A model generated the notes under the pieces. It was given only the letters and a program-made list of their open reading frames with translations. It was not told the DNA's origin and ran no database searches. 64,000 nucleotides of DNA, taken from the NCBI RefSeq assembly GCF_026340655.1, contig NZ_JAPEOZ010000001.1:5084001-5148000 (forward strand), in the 5' to 3' direction. Of this stretch, positions 34,384 to 42,821 are shown piece by piece. This DNA is from Streptomyces sp. NBC_01275 (lineage in GTDB: Bacteria; Actinomycetota; Actinomycetes; Streptomycetales; Streptomycetaceae). Numbering within the stretch: the first letter of the stretch is position 1; every line of letters begins with the position of its first letter. Both the position numbers and the translations under genes were made by a program.

Positions 34384-35286
34384 CCACGACGACGGCTTCG
34401 CGCTGCTGACCGGAGTCTCCGACGCCAACAAGTGGGGTGACACGGCCGCCGCCCTGATCCGCTACAAGGGCGGCTCCGTCCTCTTCGACAAGAAGCTGAC
34501 CGGCGCCGCGAGCAACGACACCTCGCCTGTGCTGGACTGCGCGCTGAAGTGGAACGGAAGCCAGTACGGCGCCTACTTCGTCGTCCACGGCGCGGGCGGC
34601 TTCGTCGACGGGCACTACGGCGACAAGCTGGCCTACGTCGACGACGCCGGGACCACGAAGTCCGGCGGCTGGGACTGGGGTTGCAGCCACAACGAGGGCA
34701 TCGCCCTGGCCCCGGCGGCCTCCGGCCCCTTCCCGTCCCTGTGCTTCGACGACTGGCGGTCGGGACTGTTCGTCAGCACCGGGATCAGCGCTCCGGACGA
34801 CGCCCCCGTCGTGCAGCGCGAGCAGTGCTGGGCGGGTTACCGCGATGGTGCGTACCCCAACGCCTCCGGGGACCCGGTGAAGACCTCCACCGGCGGTACG
34901 CCACCGCCTTCGCCGACCGCGGAGCGGCCTCGGCGGTCAAGCACGGTGCTGCTCACCGACGACCCCGGCACCGATCACATCAACGTCCGCATCACTCCCT
35001 ACGGCAGGAACCTGCTGGTCTCGTGGGAGAGCGTCGCCGACGCGACCTGCAAGGACGGCACCTGCACGGAAAGTTCACCGGCACCCACCTGCAGGTCATC
35101 GACCACACCGGTACGCCGGTCTCGGCGGACGAGGTGGTGGACGCCCGTATCGCCGGCGACATCGCGACCCTGCCGGACGGCAGCCTGAGCTGGGCCTTCG
35201 CGTCCGCCACTCCCGACTACAGCTCCGCGATGTCCGGCGCCTCCCCGACCACCACGGTTCTGTCGATCGCCCATCTCACCGACTGA
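34384..35286 (+). pseudogene. Frameshifted secreted/beta-propeller-like gene remnant
   Basis: Coding-like sequence runs in one frame from HDDGFALLTGVSDANKWGD to TSTGG. It changes frame to give YATAFADRGAASAVKHG, returns to the first frame for LLTDDPGTDHINVRITPYGR, and changes again after CKDGTCT to give FTGTHLQVIDHTGTPVSADE and a clean end VLSIAHLTD at 35286. At least three indels are needed, and no signal peptide or start is visible upstream. Cysteine-rich segments and a WDWGCSHNEGIAL phrase suggest a formerly exported beta-rich protein. Sequencing error could explain some shifts, but not the missing N-terminus. Confidence 0.7.
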
Positions 35287-35468
35287 ACGCGGCAAGGTCG
35301 CCACGTCCCTCAAGCAGTCAGGCAGGCTTCAGGGAGGTCGCCGCCGCCTCGAGCGAGGACCAGCACACCCGGCCCCGACGATCACGGGTGCCGTGATCGT
35401 CGGGCGGTGTGTCGTCCATCGGTGCAGCTTGATCTGACGATCGGGTACCCGTCGCCGGACGTCGTTCC

Positions 35469-36809
35469 TCAGGTCCTGGCTGTGCGCAGGCCGGGTACGG
35501 ACCAGCCGACTGCCGCGACGGCCGCGAGGGCTCCGGCGACGAGGAACGGATGGGCGATGAGCGCGTCGGAGACGTGGTTGAGCGGGTTGTTCGGGAGCAG
35601 GGTGGTGCGTTCGGCGAGCCACGCCGCGGCCAGCACGATGCCGATCGCCGCGACGGTGCGGCGAGCCGCCGGGTAGATCCGGGTTCGGCTGAGGAGCAGC
35701 AGCGACGGCATGAGAAGGGCGACGACCATGAGTTGGGTGAGTTCGATGCCGAGGTTGAAGCCGAGCAGGCCGGCGACCAGGGATCCGCGGCCGAGGTCGA
35801 GGCCGCCCAGCAGCGTGGCGAACGCCAGGCCGTGCATGAGCCCGAATCCGGCGGCGATCCACGCCTCGCCGCCGGGCACGAGGGGCCGGAGGGCGTGGAT
35901 GCCGGAGACCAGGATGGACAGGGCGATCAGGCTTTCCACCACGCGCGTGGGAGCACTGATGTAGCCGAGGGCGGCCAGGGCGAGGGTGATGGAGTGCCCG
36001 ACGGCGAAGGCGGTGACCACGTGCACGACGCGCAGGCAGTTGCGGCGCAGGTCGTCGGCGCGGACCCAACGGCCGCGGCGGGCCAGGAGCGGTGCGGGAA
36101 GCAGGAGCATGATGAGGAACAGCAGATGGTCGGCGCCTTCGGCGATGTGCCGGATGCCCAGATGTACGGCGGCGGCGAAACCGTGCTCGGTGGAGGCGCC
36201 GGCGGCCGGTACCGAGATGGTGTGCTGCTGCCAGTCGAGCACGCCCACGGTCGTGTAGCCGTCGGAACCGTCGGGGCGCAGCGAGACGAGGATCTGGTGG
36301 GACAGCAGGTGGTGGACGATCGCGTCGTAGGTGAGCCGGAAGTCGTGGACCGTGCCGGTCGGCGGCCTCAGGACCAGGCTGAAGACCAGGTGGTCGACAC
36401 CGTCGATGTTCTCGACGCGACCGCCGCTGACGGTGGTGGTCCACCGAGTGCCGTCGGGGTCGGCCGCGGAGGTGTGGCTGAGCACGTAGCGGCGCAGTTC
36501 CTCGAGCCTGGCCGGCTGGACGACGGTCTTCGCGGTGAGGGGCTCGTCGAGGGCGATGGCGAGCCGGTCGATGGGCAGTTCCACCGTGCCGGTCACCTGC
36601 TCCGGTGCCACGTCGAGCAGGATCGCGGTGGTGCTGAGGGGGTGGGCGTTCGCGCGCGTCGGCGCCGTGATCGTCAGGATGGCCGTCAGGGCCGCGAGAC
36701 ATGTGAGCAGTGTCCCGGCGCGGGCCGCCCACCTGCCGAGCGGGCCGCGTCGGGGGTGCCGCCCTGTGCGGGGCGCCGCCAGGGGAGGCGTGAAGGCGCG
36801 TACGGTCAC
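35469..36809 (-). CDS. HupE/UreJ-family membrane protein
   Basis: A 446-residue protein with a signal/anchor (RAGTLLTCLAALTAILTITAP, about 30-50), an extracytoplasmic beta domain (about 55-215) and six or seven C-terminal membrane helices. These carry the HupE/UreJ signature HLGIRHIAEGADHLLFLIML and FGLMHGLAFATLLGG, whose conserved His/Asp/Glu suggest metal binding. HupE/UreJ proteins are linked to nickel or cobalt supply, but this longer type with an N-terminal domain is poorly characterised. Its GTG start overlaps the DUF3500 gene stop by four bases. Confidence 0.88.
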   Translation of the reverse strand: MTVRAFTPPLAAPRTGRHPRRGPLGRWAARAGTLLTCLAALTAILTITAPTRANAHPLSTTAILLDVAPEQVTGTVELPIDRLAIALDEPLTAKTVVQPARLEELRRYVLSHTSAADPDGTRWTTTVSGGRVENIDGVDHLVFSLVLRPPTGTVHDFRLTYDAIVHHLLSHQILVSLRPDGSDGYTTVGVLDWQQHTISVPAAGASTEHGFAAAVHLGIRHIAEGADHLLFLIMLLLPAPLLARRGRWVRADDLRRNCLRVVHVVTAFAVGHSITLALAALGYISAPTRVVESLIALSILVSGIHALRPLVPGGEAWIAAGFGLMHGLAFATLLGGLDLGRGSLVAGLLGFNLGIELTQLMVVALLMPSLLLLSRTRIYPAARRTVAAIGIVLAAAWLAERTTLLPNNPLNHVSDALIAHPFLVAGALAAVAAVGWSVPGLRTART

Positions 36810-37954
36810 TTCGGCGTGCTGCTGCCGTAGTCGTTGGTCTTGTCCCGGTACACCGAGTGGTAGTGGATGTCGGGTGTGCTCTGGCTGCGGGTGTTGATGA
36901 ACTCGATCCACACGCTCGGGCCGTCGATACGGATGTAGCTGTTCTCGTCGGTCGGGCCGGCGTTGTTGGACCAGCCGATGCGGGTTTTGTCCAGCTCGGA
37001 CTCGTACTTCGCCGTCAGCTTGTCTGCGGCCGTGCTGGCGAGGTCACCGACGTACGTCCTGATCGCCGCGATGACCAGCTTCTTCTGTGCGGCGGTCAGC
37101 TCCGACACCAGCAGCCCCTCGGAGGTGGGGAACACCCCCGAGTCCTTGCCGGGGCCCATGACCAGGTCGTCGAACGTTCCGGAGGTGATCTCCGCGGCCT
37201 TCTTCTGCGTGGCGTCGAGCCCCGCCAGCATGCCGAACATGGCCGTCGACTCGGCCTTGACCGGCTCGACCGTGGTGCCGCCGGACTTGAACGACGTCGG
37301 CTCGGAGCCGACGAACTGCGGGGTCTGGCTGACCTTGTCACCGTTGTAGGTGAGGTTGCGGGCCAGGTGGTGCCCGCCGAACTGGACCATGAACGGCTGC
37401 GTCGTCGACGGCGTCCCGTATACGGCGAAATAGTAGTCCTTCAGGCTGCCGAAACCGTCCGCGCCCTGGCCCCCGAGGCTGTTCAGCTTGTTGTCGGCCT
37501 CCCGGATGTCGGCGTCCTCCTGGGCGCCGCTGGGGCTCAGGGCCACCTGGAGCACCGCGTCGGCGGCTTTCTGCTGCGCGGTGGTCAGGTCGGACATCTC
37601 GATGCCCTCGCGGGGCACGGTGGTCGCGGGGAAGTTCGACCAGGTCTGCCGCGCCTTGTTGTCCGAGAAGTCGTACTCGACCTTGTCCCGCTTGGTGTCG
37701 TCCAGCGTGGCCAGGAACTCCTTGACCGCCTTGACGACCGCCGCGGTGTTGGCGCCGCCCGCGCTTGCCCCGTCGGTGTTGAGGTTGACCTCTGTGACCT
37801 CCTGCATACCCATCCCGCCTGGGCCCCCCTGGCTGTTGCTCTGCTGCGCCGAGGGGGTCGAGGACGATGTCGTCGAATCACCTGAACCGCAGCCGCTGAC
37901 GACGAGAGTCGCCGACAGAACAGCGCCGGTTGTGAGAGCAAGGTTCTTGCGCAT
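36806..37954 (-). CDS. DUF3500-family lipoprotein
   Basis: A 382-residue lipoprotein: signal sequence, then lipobox VVSGC (Cys22), then a Ser/Gln/Gly-rich linker. From about residue 65 the DUF3500 domain follows, with VKEFLATLDDTKRDKVEYDF, FGGHHLARNLTYNGD, a central SEGLLVSELTAAQ and C-terminal YIRIDGPSVWIEFI and HYHSVYRDKTNDYG. The His-rich conserved positions suggest metal or substrate binding. Coupling by GTGA to the HupE/UreJ gene points to a joint role at the membrane. Function unknown. Confidence 0.88.
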   Translation of the reverse strand: MRKNLALTTGAVLSATLVVSGCGSGDSTTSSSTPSAQQSNSQGGPGGMGMQEVTEVNLNTDGASAGGANTAAVVKAVKEFLATLDDTKRDKVEYDFSDNKARQTWSNFPATTVPREGIEMSDLTTAQQKAADAVLQVALSPSGAQEDADIREADNKLNSLGGQGADGFGSLKDYYFAVYGTPSTTQPFMVQFGGHHLARNLTYNGDKVSQTPQFVGSEPTSFKSGGTTVEPVKAESTAMFGMLAGLDATQKKAAEITSGTFDDLVMGPGKDSGVFPTSEGLLVSELTAAQKKLVIAAIRTYVGDLASTAADKLTAKYESELDKTRIGWSNNAGPTDENSYIRIDGPSVWIEFINTRSQSTPDIHYHSVYRDKTNDYGSSTPK

Positions 37955-38478
37955 GGTCGGAGAAATCTCCTCGGATCGCAGACGGGGGAGAGAGAAGAGG
38001 GAAGGGAGAAGGGGGAAGAGAGAAGAGAGAAGGGGGGAAGCGTGTTCCGAATTCCTTGTCTATCACGTCGTCACCAGGATCCGAGCTCTCAAGTTCCTCT
38101 GAACTCCCTGTGATGTGGTCCCTACCTGAGGATATTGATCCCGTCCCCGTGTCATCGACCGGGCGGTCGATTCCGCTGGATGCGGCCGCCGCAGCGATGC
38201 TTCTGACGCCGAGCGTCTTGAGGTGGGCGATGCCCTGGGTGAATGGAACGACCGGTTCATAAGGCTTCCGCGGGTCCGCGGCCCCGGCTGACGGCCTTGA
38301 GCAAGCAGAATGCTTTGGAACCTGCCTGCATGCCGGTGAGGTGTCCCTTGCGAAGATGCGCGACGCGCAATCTTAGATTTCGGAAAAGTGCCGTAGGCGT
38401 TCGGGCGCGGTGATTCGCCGGGGGAGGCGCGTTGTTCGATGCCGGTCGCCGACGACGGTGTGCCCCTGCTGCTGTCGC
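37955..38478. other. 524-base region with purine tract and no recognised gene
   Basis: At 37980-38040 there is a 60-base GA-rich tract (pyrimidine-rich on the strand read by the DUF3500 gene, whose leader it forms). The rest (38060-38478) contains short open frames on both strands without ribosome sites or family resemblance. A decayed gene is possible but was not identified. Confidence 0.45.
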
Positions 38479-38646
38479 TCAGGACTGTTCGTTGTTCTTC
38501 GACGGGACGAAGAGCAGGGCCATGCCGTGCAGTAGGGACGTGTTGCGGGCGGTGGTGTCAACGCTGTGCCGTGTCGGCCCGGCGGCGGTGGACGTGGGCC
38601 GGCCGGTTCGGGACGGCTTGGTCGTGGAGCTGACGGTGTGCGGCAT
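38479..38646 (-). CDS. 55-residue hypothetical peptide with ideal ribosome site
   Basis: A short protein, MPHTVSSTTKPSRTG... to LFVPSKNNEQS, preceded by AAGGAG nine bases before the ATG. It is Ser/Thr/Arg-rich in the first half with one hydrophobic run (LLHGMALLFV) near the end. It lies 137 bases downstream of the 60-residue membrane peptide gene on the same strand and may be co-transcribed. Coding status rests on the ribosome site, arrangement and length; no family recognised. Confidence 0.5.
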   Translation of the reverse strand: MPHTVSSTTKPSRTGRPTSTAAGPTRHSVDTTARNTSLLHGMALLFVPSKNNEQS

Positions 38647-38783
38647 GGGAGACGCTCCTTAGGTTCGACAGGGCTCGAGAGGTTCGAAGGGGTTTGAGGT
38701 GGTTCTGGGACTTGGGTGTGTTGCAAAGACGTTCGAGACGGTTCGGCGGGTCCGAGAGCGGGGCGCGGTGTGTCCCGTTCGGG

Positions 38784-38966
38784 TCAGGCGTGTCGGCCGC
38801 GGCTCCGGAGGAGACCGCTGCCCGCGCCGAGGGCGACGACGCCCATGCCGGCGCTGGTGAGGAGGCCCTGGGCGCCGGCGACGGCGAAGGGGGCGACCGC
38901 GGCGACGGCGAGGTTGAACAGGAACAGGAACCACAGCACGGGGCGGGAGGACAGGAGCGCCTTCAT
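38784..38966 (-). CDS. 60-residue membrane peptide
   Basis: Two predicted membrane helices (PVLWFLFLFNLAVAAVAPFAV and LLTSAGMGVVALGAGSGLL) and a basic tail RSRGRHA. GAAAGGAA precedes the ATG by six bases. Just upstream lie two palindromic operator-like sites, so expression is probably repressed by a MarR/TetR-type factor encoded elsewhere. It resembles small membrane proteins induced together with efflux or stress genes, but no family was recognised. Confidence 0.65.
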   Translation of the reverse strand: MKALLSSRPVLWFLFLFNLAVAAVAPFAVAGAQGLLTSAGMGVVALGAGSGLLRSRGRHA

Positions 38967-38997
38967 GGGGTTTTCCTTTCAGGGAAGCCGTTTGCTT

Positions 38998-39043
38998 GCT
39001 TGAGTTAGGCAACCATATTCGCTTGCTTAAGTCAAGCAACCCG
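38998..39043 (-). promoter_or_regulatory. Promoter with two palindromic operators
   Basis: TTGCTTGAGTTAGGCAA and TTGCTTAAGTCAAGCAA (the second a perfect dyad, TTGCTT-5-AAGCAA) flank a candidate promoter read on the minus strand: -35 TTGCTT, 16-base spacer, -10 TATGGT, ~50 bases before the 60-residue membrane peptide. A MarR- or TetR-type repressor covering both sites would block the promoter. Confidence 0.6.
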
Positions 39044-39223
39044 TCTCCCGCGATGCGGATGCGCCGCGCGCCCCGCCCGCCGGTCCGGACGACCAAGAGG
39101 GAAGCGCCGGCGCCTGACCGGCTGGTATGGATCCGACCTGCGGAGATGTCTCGTTGTTGGAGTGGCTGTACGGGCCGGATCGCACCGCATCGCTGTCGAC
39201 CGCGGTCGTCCGCCTCACAGGGG

Positions 39224-39262
39224 ACGCTCACACGGGCACGCTCACACGGGCACGCTCACACG
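39224..39262. repeat. 14-bp tandem repeat at the MFS gene 3' end
   Basis: 2.8 copies of ACGCTCACACGGGC overlap the last codons and stop of the transporter gene. Confidence 0.8.
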
Positions 39263-40600
39263 TTGCCGCTCCGCCTCCGCGAGTCGTGCTGAGCGTGTCC
39301 GGGTGCCGAAGGCGGCCAGGGCGATCGCGCCGAGAAGCCAGGTGCCGGCGATGAAGTAGAAGACGCTCTGGTAGCCGTGGCCGTTGTAGAGCGCTGCGAC
39401 GATCAGTGGACCGGCGGCGTTCGACAGTCGGCCGAGGCCGTAGGAGACGCTCGTGCCCAGCGAGCGGCTTCGTGTGTCGAAGAGCTCGGGGGAGTAGGCG
39501 TAGGCGAGGGCGGTGTAGCCGCGTTCGAAGAGGTTCACCAGGAAGCCGAACACGATGATGAGGACCGGGTTGAAGGTGAGGCCGTACAGCAGGCCGCAGA
39601 CCGCGATCACCGTGCCGAAGGCGACCAGGCACCACTTGCGCTCGAACCGGTCGGTGACCAGGGAGGCCAGGTAGCAGCCGAGTGGTGCGCCGACGGTGGT
39701 CAGGGCCACGTAGAAGACGGACTTCTCGACGCTGAACCCCTCCTTGGCCAGCAGGGTGGGCGCCCAGCTGGAGTAGCCGAAGAAGCCGATGGTCTGCGTC
39801 ATCCACAGCACGGTGAGCAGGAGCGTCGGGAAGAGGTACTTCCGCTGGAGGAGCAGTCGCAGTGGCGCCTTTGTCGACGGCTTTTCGTCGACCGGGGGCG
39901 CGGGCTCGGGGAGGGGGCCCTTCTCCTCGGCGACGCTTGTCTCGATCTCCCGCAGGATCGCGTCCGCCGTGGCGTGGTCCCCCCTGCTTTCGAGCCAGCG
40001 CGGTGACTCCTTGAGGTGCCGGGTGAACAGGACGAGCAGGATGCCCAGGGAGCCCCAGAGGTAGACCAGCCGCCACGACCAGTCGTTGAGCGGTACGACC
40101 GCGCTGGCGATGAGGTTGGTGACGGGTGTGCCGCAGATGCCGATGGCTATGGCGTACGCCTGGTACTTGCCGCGGATCGCCGACGGGTACATCTCGTTGA
40201 CGTAGACGACCCCCACGACGGTCATCGCCGACAGGCCGGCCGAGGTCAGGACGCGGAACACGCCGAGCGACACGAGGTCCCAGGAGAACACCGCCGCGAA
40301 CGAGGAGAGGCCGAAGAAGAGCGTCGTCCACAGCAGGGACCGTTTGCGGCCCCATCGGTCGGCGATGGATCCGGCGACGATCGCCCCGGCGAACATGCCG
40401 ACGAACGACAGCGAGGTGACGTAGGCGATCTGGTCGACGGTCACGCCCCACAGTTTGATCAGTTTCGGTGCGGTGGTGGCGAAGCTGTTGATGTCGGCGA
40501 ACTCGAAGAAGTACGCGAAGGCGACGGCGAGCAGGGTGACCTTGTGGAACCGGGCGACCGGAAGCCGGTCCAGCCGGTTCAGCGCGTTGGCGTGTTGCAT
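39242..40600 (-). CDS. MFS transporter, probably aromatic/pyrone carboxylate uptake
   Basis: A 452-residue transporter with twelve predicted helices and a central cytoplasmic loop. The first loop has the MFS motif DRWGRKRSLLW; helix 1 has FFEFADINSFATT, at the place where aromatic-acid symporters carry DGFD. NEMYPSAIRGKYQAY follows helix 4 as in sugar/aromatic-acid porters. It lies 93 bases downstream of ligI and ligJ on the same strand, so import of 2-pyrone-4,6-dicarboxylate or a precursor is inferred. AAGGG precedes the ATG. The C-terminus is encoded by a tandem repeat. Confidence 0.85.
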   Translation of the reverse strand: MQHANALNRLDRLPVARFHKVTLLAVAFAYFFEFADINSFATTAPKLIKLWGVTVDQIAYVTSLSFVGMFAGAIVAGSIADRWGRKRSLLWTTLFFGLSSFAAVFSWDLVSLGVFRVLTSAGLSAMTVVGVVYVNEMYPSAIRGKYQAYAIAIGICGTPVTNLIASAVVPLNDWSWRLVYLWGSLGILLVLFTRHLKESPRWLESRGDHATADAILREIETSVAEEKGPLPEPAPPVDEKPSTKAPLRLLLQRKYLFPTLLLTVLWMTQTIGFFGYSSWAPTLLAKEGFSVEKSVFYVALTTVGAPLGCYLASLVTDRFERKWCLVAFGTVIAVCGLLYGLTFNPVLIIVFGFLVNLFERGYTALAYAYSPELFDTRSRSLGTSVSYGLGRLSNAAGPLIVAALYNGHGYQSVFYFIAGTWLLGAIALAAFGTRTRSARLAEAERQRVSVPV

Positions 40601-40693
40601 GAGCGGCCCTTGTCGAAGTCGGGGAGAAGGGGAGGAGAAGGGAAGGGGAGGAGAGGGGAGGGGAGTTGGGGGCGTCAGCGGGGAGTTGAGGCG
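40601..40693. repeat. Purine-rich low-complexity tract between ligI and the MFS gene
   Basis: At 40620-40665 the plus strand is almost pure G/A (GGGGAGGAGAAGGG-type units). It resembles the tracts upstream of the SLATT-like and DUF3500 genes. Confidence 0.7.
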
Positions 40694-41623
40694 TCAGACG
40701 CTCTCGCCGGGCCAGTACAGGCCCATCGGGTTGGCGACGAGGAGCTTGTGCCGCTGTTCGTCGGTGACCGCCACCTGCGGGATGCAGTCGACGAGGAGGC
40801 CGTCGTCCGGCATGTGGTCGGTGAGGTTGGGGTGGGGCCAGTCGGTGCCCCACAGCACCCGGTCGGGGAACTCCTCCACGACGCGGCGGGCGAAGGGGAC
40901 GACGTCGGTGTAGGCGCGGCGTTCGCCGTTCAGGGCGGCTGGCCCGGTGACGCTGAGACGCTCGGGGCAGGTCACCTTCACCCAGACGTCGTTGTTCTCG
41001 ACGAAGCGCAGGAACCGGGTGAACTGCGGCCCGTCCACCGGCTGGGTCACGTCAGGGCGACCCATGTGGTCCACCACCAGCGGCACGGGCAGCGACCCGA
41101 AGAAGCCCTCCAGTTCGGGCAGGTCGGCGCTCTCGAAGTAGAGGACGACGTGCCAGCCCAGCGGGGCGACCTTCTTGGCGATCGTCTGCAGGTCGTCCTC
41201 GGGCGAGGCGTCGACCAGACGCCGTACGAAGTTGAAGCGCACTCCGCGCACGCCCGCCGCGTCGAGCGCGAGCAGTTCGCCCTCGTCGATGTCCGGTCGG
41301 ACGGTCGCGACGCCGCGCGCCCGGCCGCCGGCCGCCCGGACGGCGTCGACCATGGCGTTGTTGTCCGAGCCGTGGCAGGTGGCCTGCACGATGACGTTGC
41401 GGGCGACGCCCAAATGGTCGCGGAGCGCGAACAGTTCGTCCTTGCCGCCGTCGCAGGGCGTGTACTTCCGCTCCGGAGCGAAGGGGAACTCGCTCTGCGG
41501 GCCGAAGACATGGCAGTGGGCGTCGACAGTCCCCGGCGGCAGCCGGAAGGCCGGTTCGGACGGATTCTCGTACCAGTCCAGCCAGCCGGGGGACTTGGGG
41601 AAGAGAGTGCTTATGCGCTTCAC
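40694..41623 (-). CDS. ligI: 2-pyrone-4,6-dicarboxylate lactonase (LigI)
   Basis: A 309-residue amidohydrolase. It reads GTVDAHCHVFGPQSEFPFAP, RDHLGVARNVIVQATCHG, GVRGVRFNFVRRLVD, VPLVVDHMGRPDV and ILWGTDWPHPN-like LWGTDWPHPNL in the order known for LigI, including the HxH, the barrel His and the catalytic Asp. LigI hydrolyses the PDC lactone to 4-oxalomesaconate in the protocatechuate/gallate 4,5-cleavage pathway, in the cytoplasm. The GTG start overlaps the ligJ stop (GTGA). The family match is close; this pathway is uncommon in Streptomyces. Confidence 0.9.
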   Translation of the reverse strand: MKRISTLFPKSPGWLDWYENPSEPAFRLPPGTVDAHCHVFGPQSEFPFAPERKYTPCDGGKDELFALRDHLGVARNVIVQATCHGSDNNAMVDAVRAAGGRARGVATVRPDIDEGELLALDAAGVRGVRFNFVRRLVDASPEDDLQTIAKKVAPLGWHVVLYFESADLPELEGFFGSLPVPLVVDHMGRPDVTQPVDGPQFTRFLRFVENNDVWVKVTCPERLSVTGPAALNGERRAYTDVVPFARRVVEEFPDRVLWGTDWPHPNLTDHMPDDGLLVDCIPQVAVTDEQRHKLLVANPMGLYWPGESV

Positions 41624-42645
41624 CGACCCTGGCGCTTCAGCAGTGCGTCCAGGCGGGGATACACCGCCCGGGCGTTGTGCTCCTGGACCGCCGCCAGGTC
41701 GTCCGCGGGCAGCTTGGCCGCCTCCGCGTAGCGGCGGGTGTCGTCGAAGTGGTGGCCGGTGCACGGGTCGACGTCCCGCACCGCGCCGATCATCTCCGAG
41801 GCGAACAGGATGTTGCGGGCCGGAACGACGTCGTAGAGGAGGTCGGAGCCGGGCTGGTGGTACACGCAGGTGTCGAAGTAGACGTTGCCCAGGACGTGTT
41901 CCTCCAGGGGAGGCTTCCCGAGCGCCATCGCGAGGCCCCGGAAGCGGCCCCAGTGGTAGGGGACCGCCCCGCCGCCGTGCGGGATCACGAGGCGCAGGGT
42001 CGGGAAGTCGGCGAACAGGTCACCCTGGACCAGCTGCATGAACGCCGTGGTGTCGGCGTTGAGGTAGTGCGCGCCGGTGGTGTGGAAGGCGGGGTTGACG
42101 CTTGTGCTGACATGGATCATCGCCGGGATGTCGTACTCCACCATCTTCTCGTAGAGCGGGTACCACGAGCGGTCGGTGAGCGGCGGGGCGGTCCAGTGGC
42201 CGCCCGAGGGATCGGGGTTGAGGTTGACTGCGACGGTGCCGAACTCCTCGACGCAGCGAGTGAGTTCCGGGACGCAGGTGGCCGGATCGACGCCGGGTGA
42301 CTGCGGCAGCATCGCGGCCGGCACGAAGCGCTCCGGGTACAACTGGCTCACGCGGTGGCAGAGTTCGTTGCAGATGGCCGCCCAGGCGGCGGAGGTCTCG
42401 AAACCCCCGACGTGGTGCGCCATGAACGACGCGCGGGGCGAGAAGACCGTCATGTCGATGCCGCGCTCGTCCATCAGCCGCAACTGGTTCGGCTCGATGG
42501 TCTCGCGCAGCTCGTCGTCGCCGATGCGCAGGTCCGCACGGGCGGGGGCGGCCGACGGATCGGTGAGGGAGACGATCTGCCGCTTGCGCCATGCCTCCAG
42601 GGCCGGCGGTGCGGTCGTGTAGTGACCGTGACAGTCGATGATCAT
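41620..42645 (-). CDS. ligJ: 4-oxalomesaconate hydratase (LigJ)
   Basis: A 341-residue amidohydrolase-fold hydratase. It begins MIIDCHGHYTTAPPALEAWR and continues with FSPRASFMAHHVGG, LPQSPGVDPATCVPELTRCV, NLNPDPSGGHWT, FHTTGAHYLNADTTAFMQ, IPHGGGAVPYHWGRFRGLA and YFDTCVYHQPG, all in the positions expected for LigJ, which hydrates 4-oxalomesaconate after LigI. The ATG at 42645 follows AAGGA; a longer reading lacks support. First gene of the ligJ-ligI-MFS operon, divergent from a two-component system. The aldolase and ring-cleavage genes of the pathway are not in the window. Confidence 0.9.
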   Translation of the reverse strand: MIIDCHGHYTTAPPALEAWRKRQIVSLTDPSAAPARADLRIGDDELRETIEPNQLRLMDERGIDMTVFSPRASFMAHHVGGFETSAAWAAICNELCHRVSQLYPERFVPAAMLPQSPGVDPATCVPELTRCVEEFGTVAVNLNPDPSGGHWTAPPLTDRSWYPLYEKMVEYDIPAMIHVSTSVNPAFHTTGAHYLNADTTAFMQLVQGDLFADFPTLRLVIPHGGGAVPYHWGRFRGLAMALGKPPLEEHVLGNVYFDTCVYHQPGSDLLYDVVPARNILFASEMIGAVRDVDPCTGHHFDDTRRYAEAAKLPADDLAAVQEHNARAVYPRLDALLKRQGR

Positions 42646-42821
42646 TACGGCGTCCTTCTCAGGCTGCTGGGTGCCGTGCAGCCTGGCCCCGCACCGCACC
42701 GGCGGACGAGAGGGCCGAACACAGAACTAACCTCCCCTTAACACTCCGGCGAAGATCCGGTCTGTGTGGTCTACATTCGGCTGCGGGGCGTCTCTGGAGT
42801 GGCTGAAAGGAGGTGGGCAGA
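42646..42821. promoter_or_regulatory. Divergent promoter region, lig operon / sensory operon
   Basis: The 176-base gap has an AT-richer core (AACTAACCTCCCCTTAACACT, about 42724-42744 region) and inverted elements: GCCGAACACAGA at 42712-42723 faces TCTGTG...TTCGGC ending near 42781. These are candidate binding sites for the adjacent response regulator. AAAGGAGG at 42806-42813 is the ribosome site for the regulator gene. Confidence 0.5.

Noticed and set aside
38056..38262. 68-residue plus-strand frame
   Set aside because: No ribosome site, no recognisable motif, and codon use not convincing; left as unassigned DNA.
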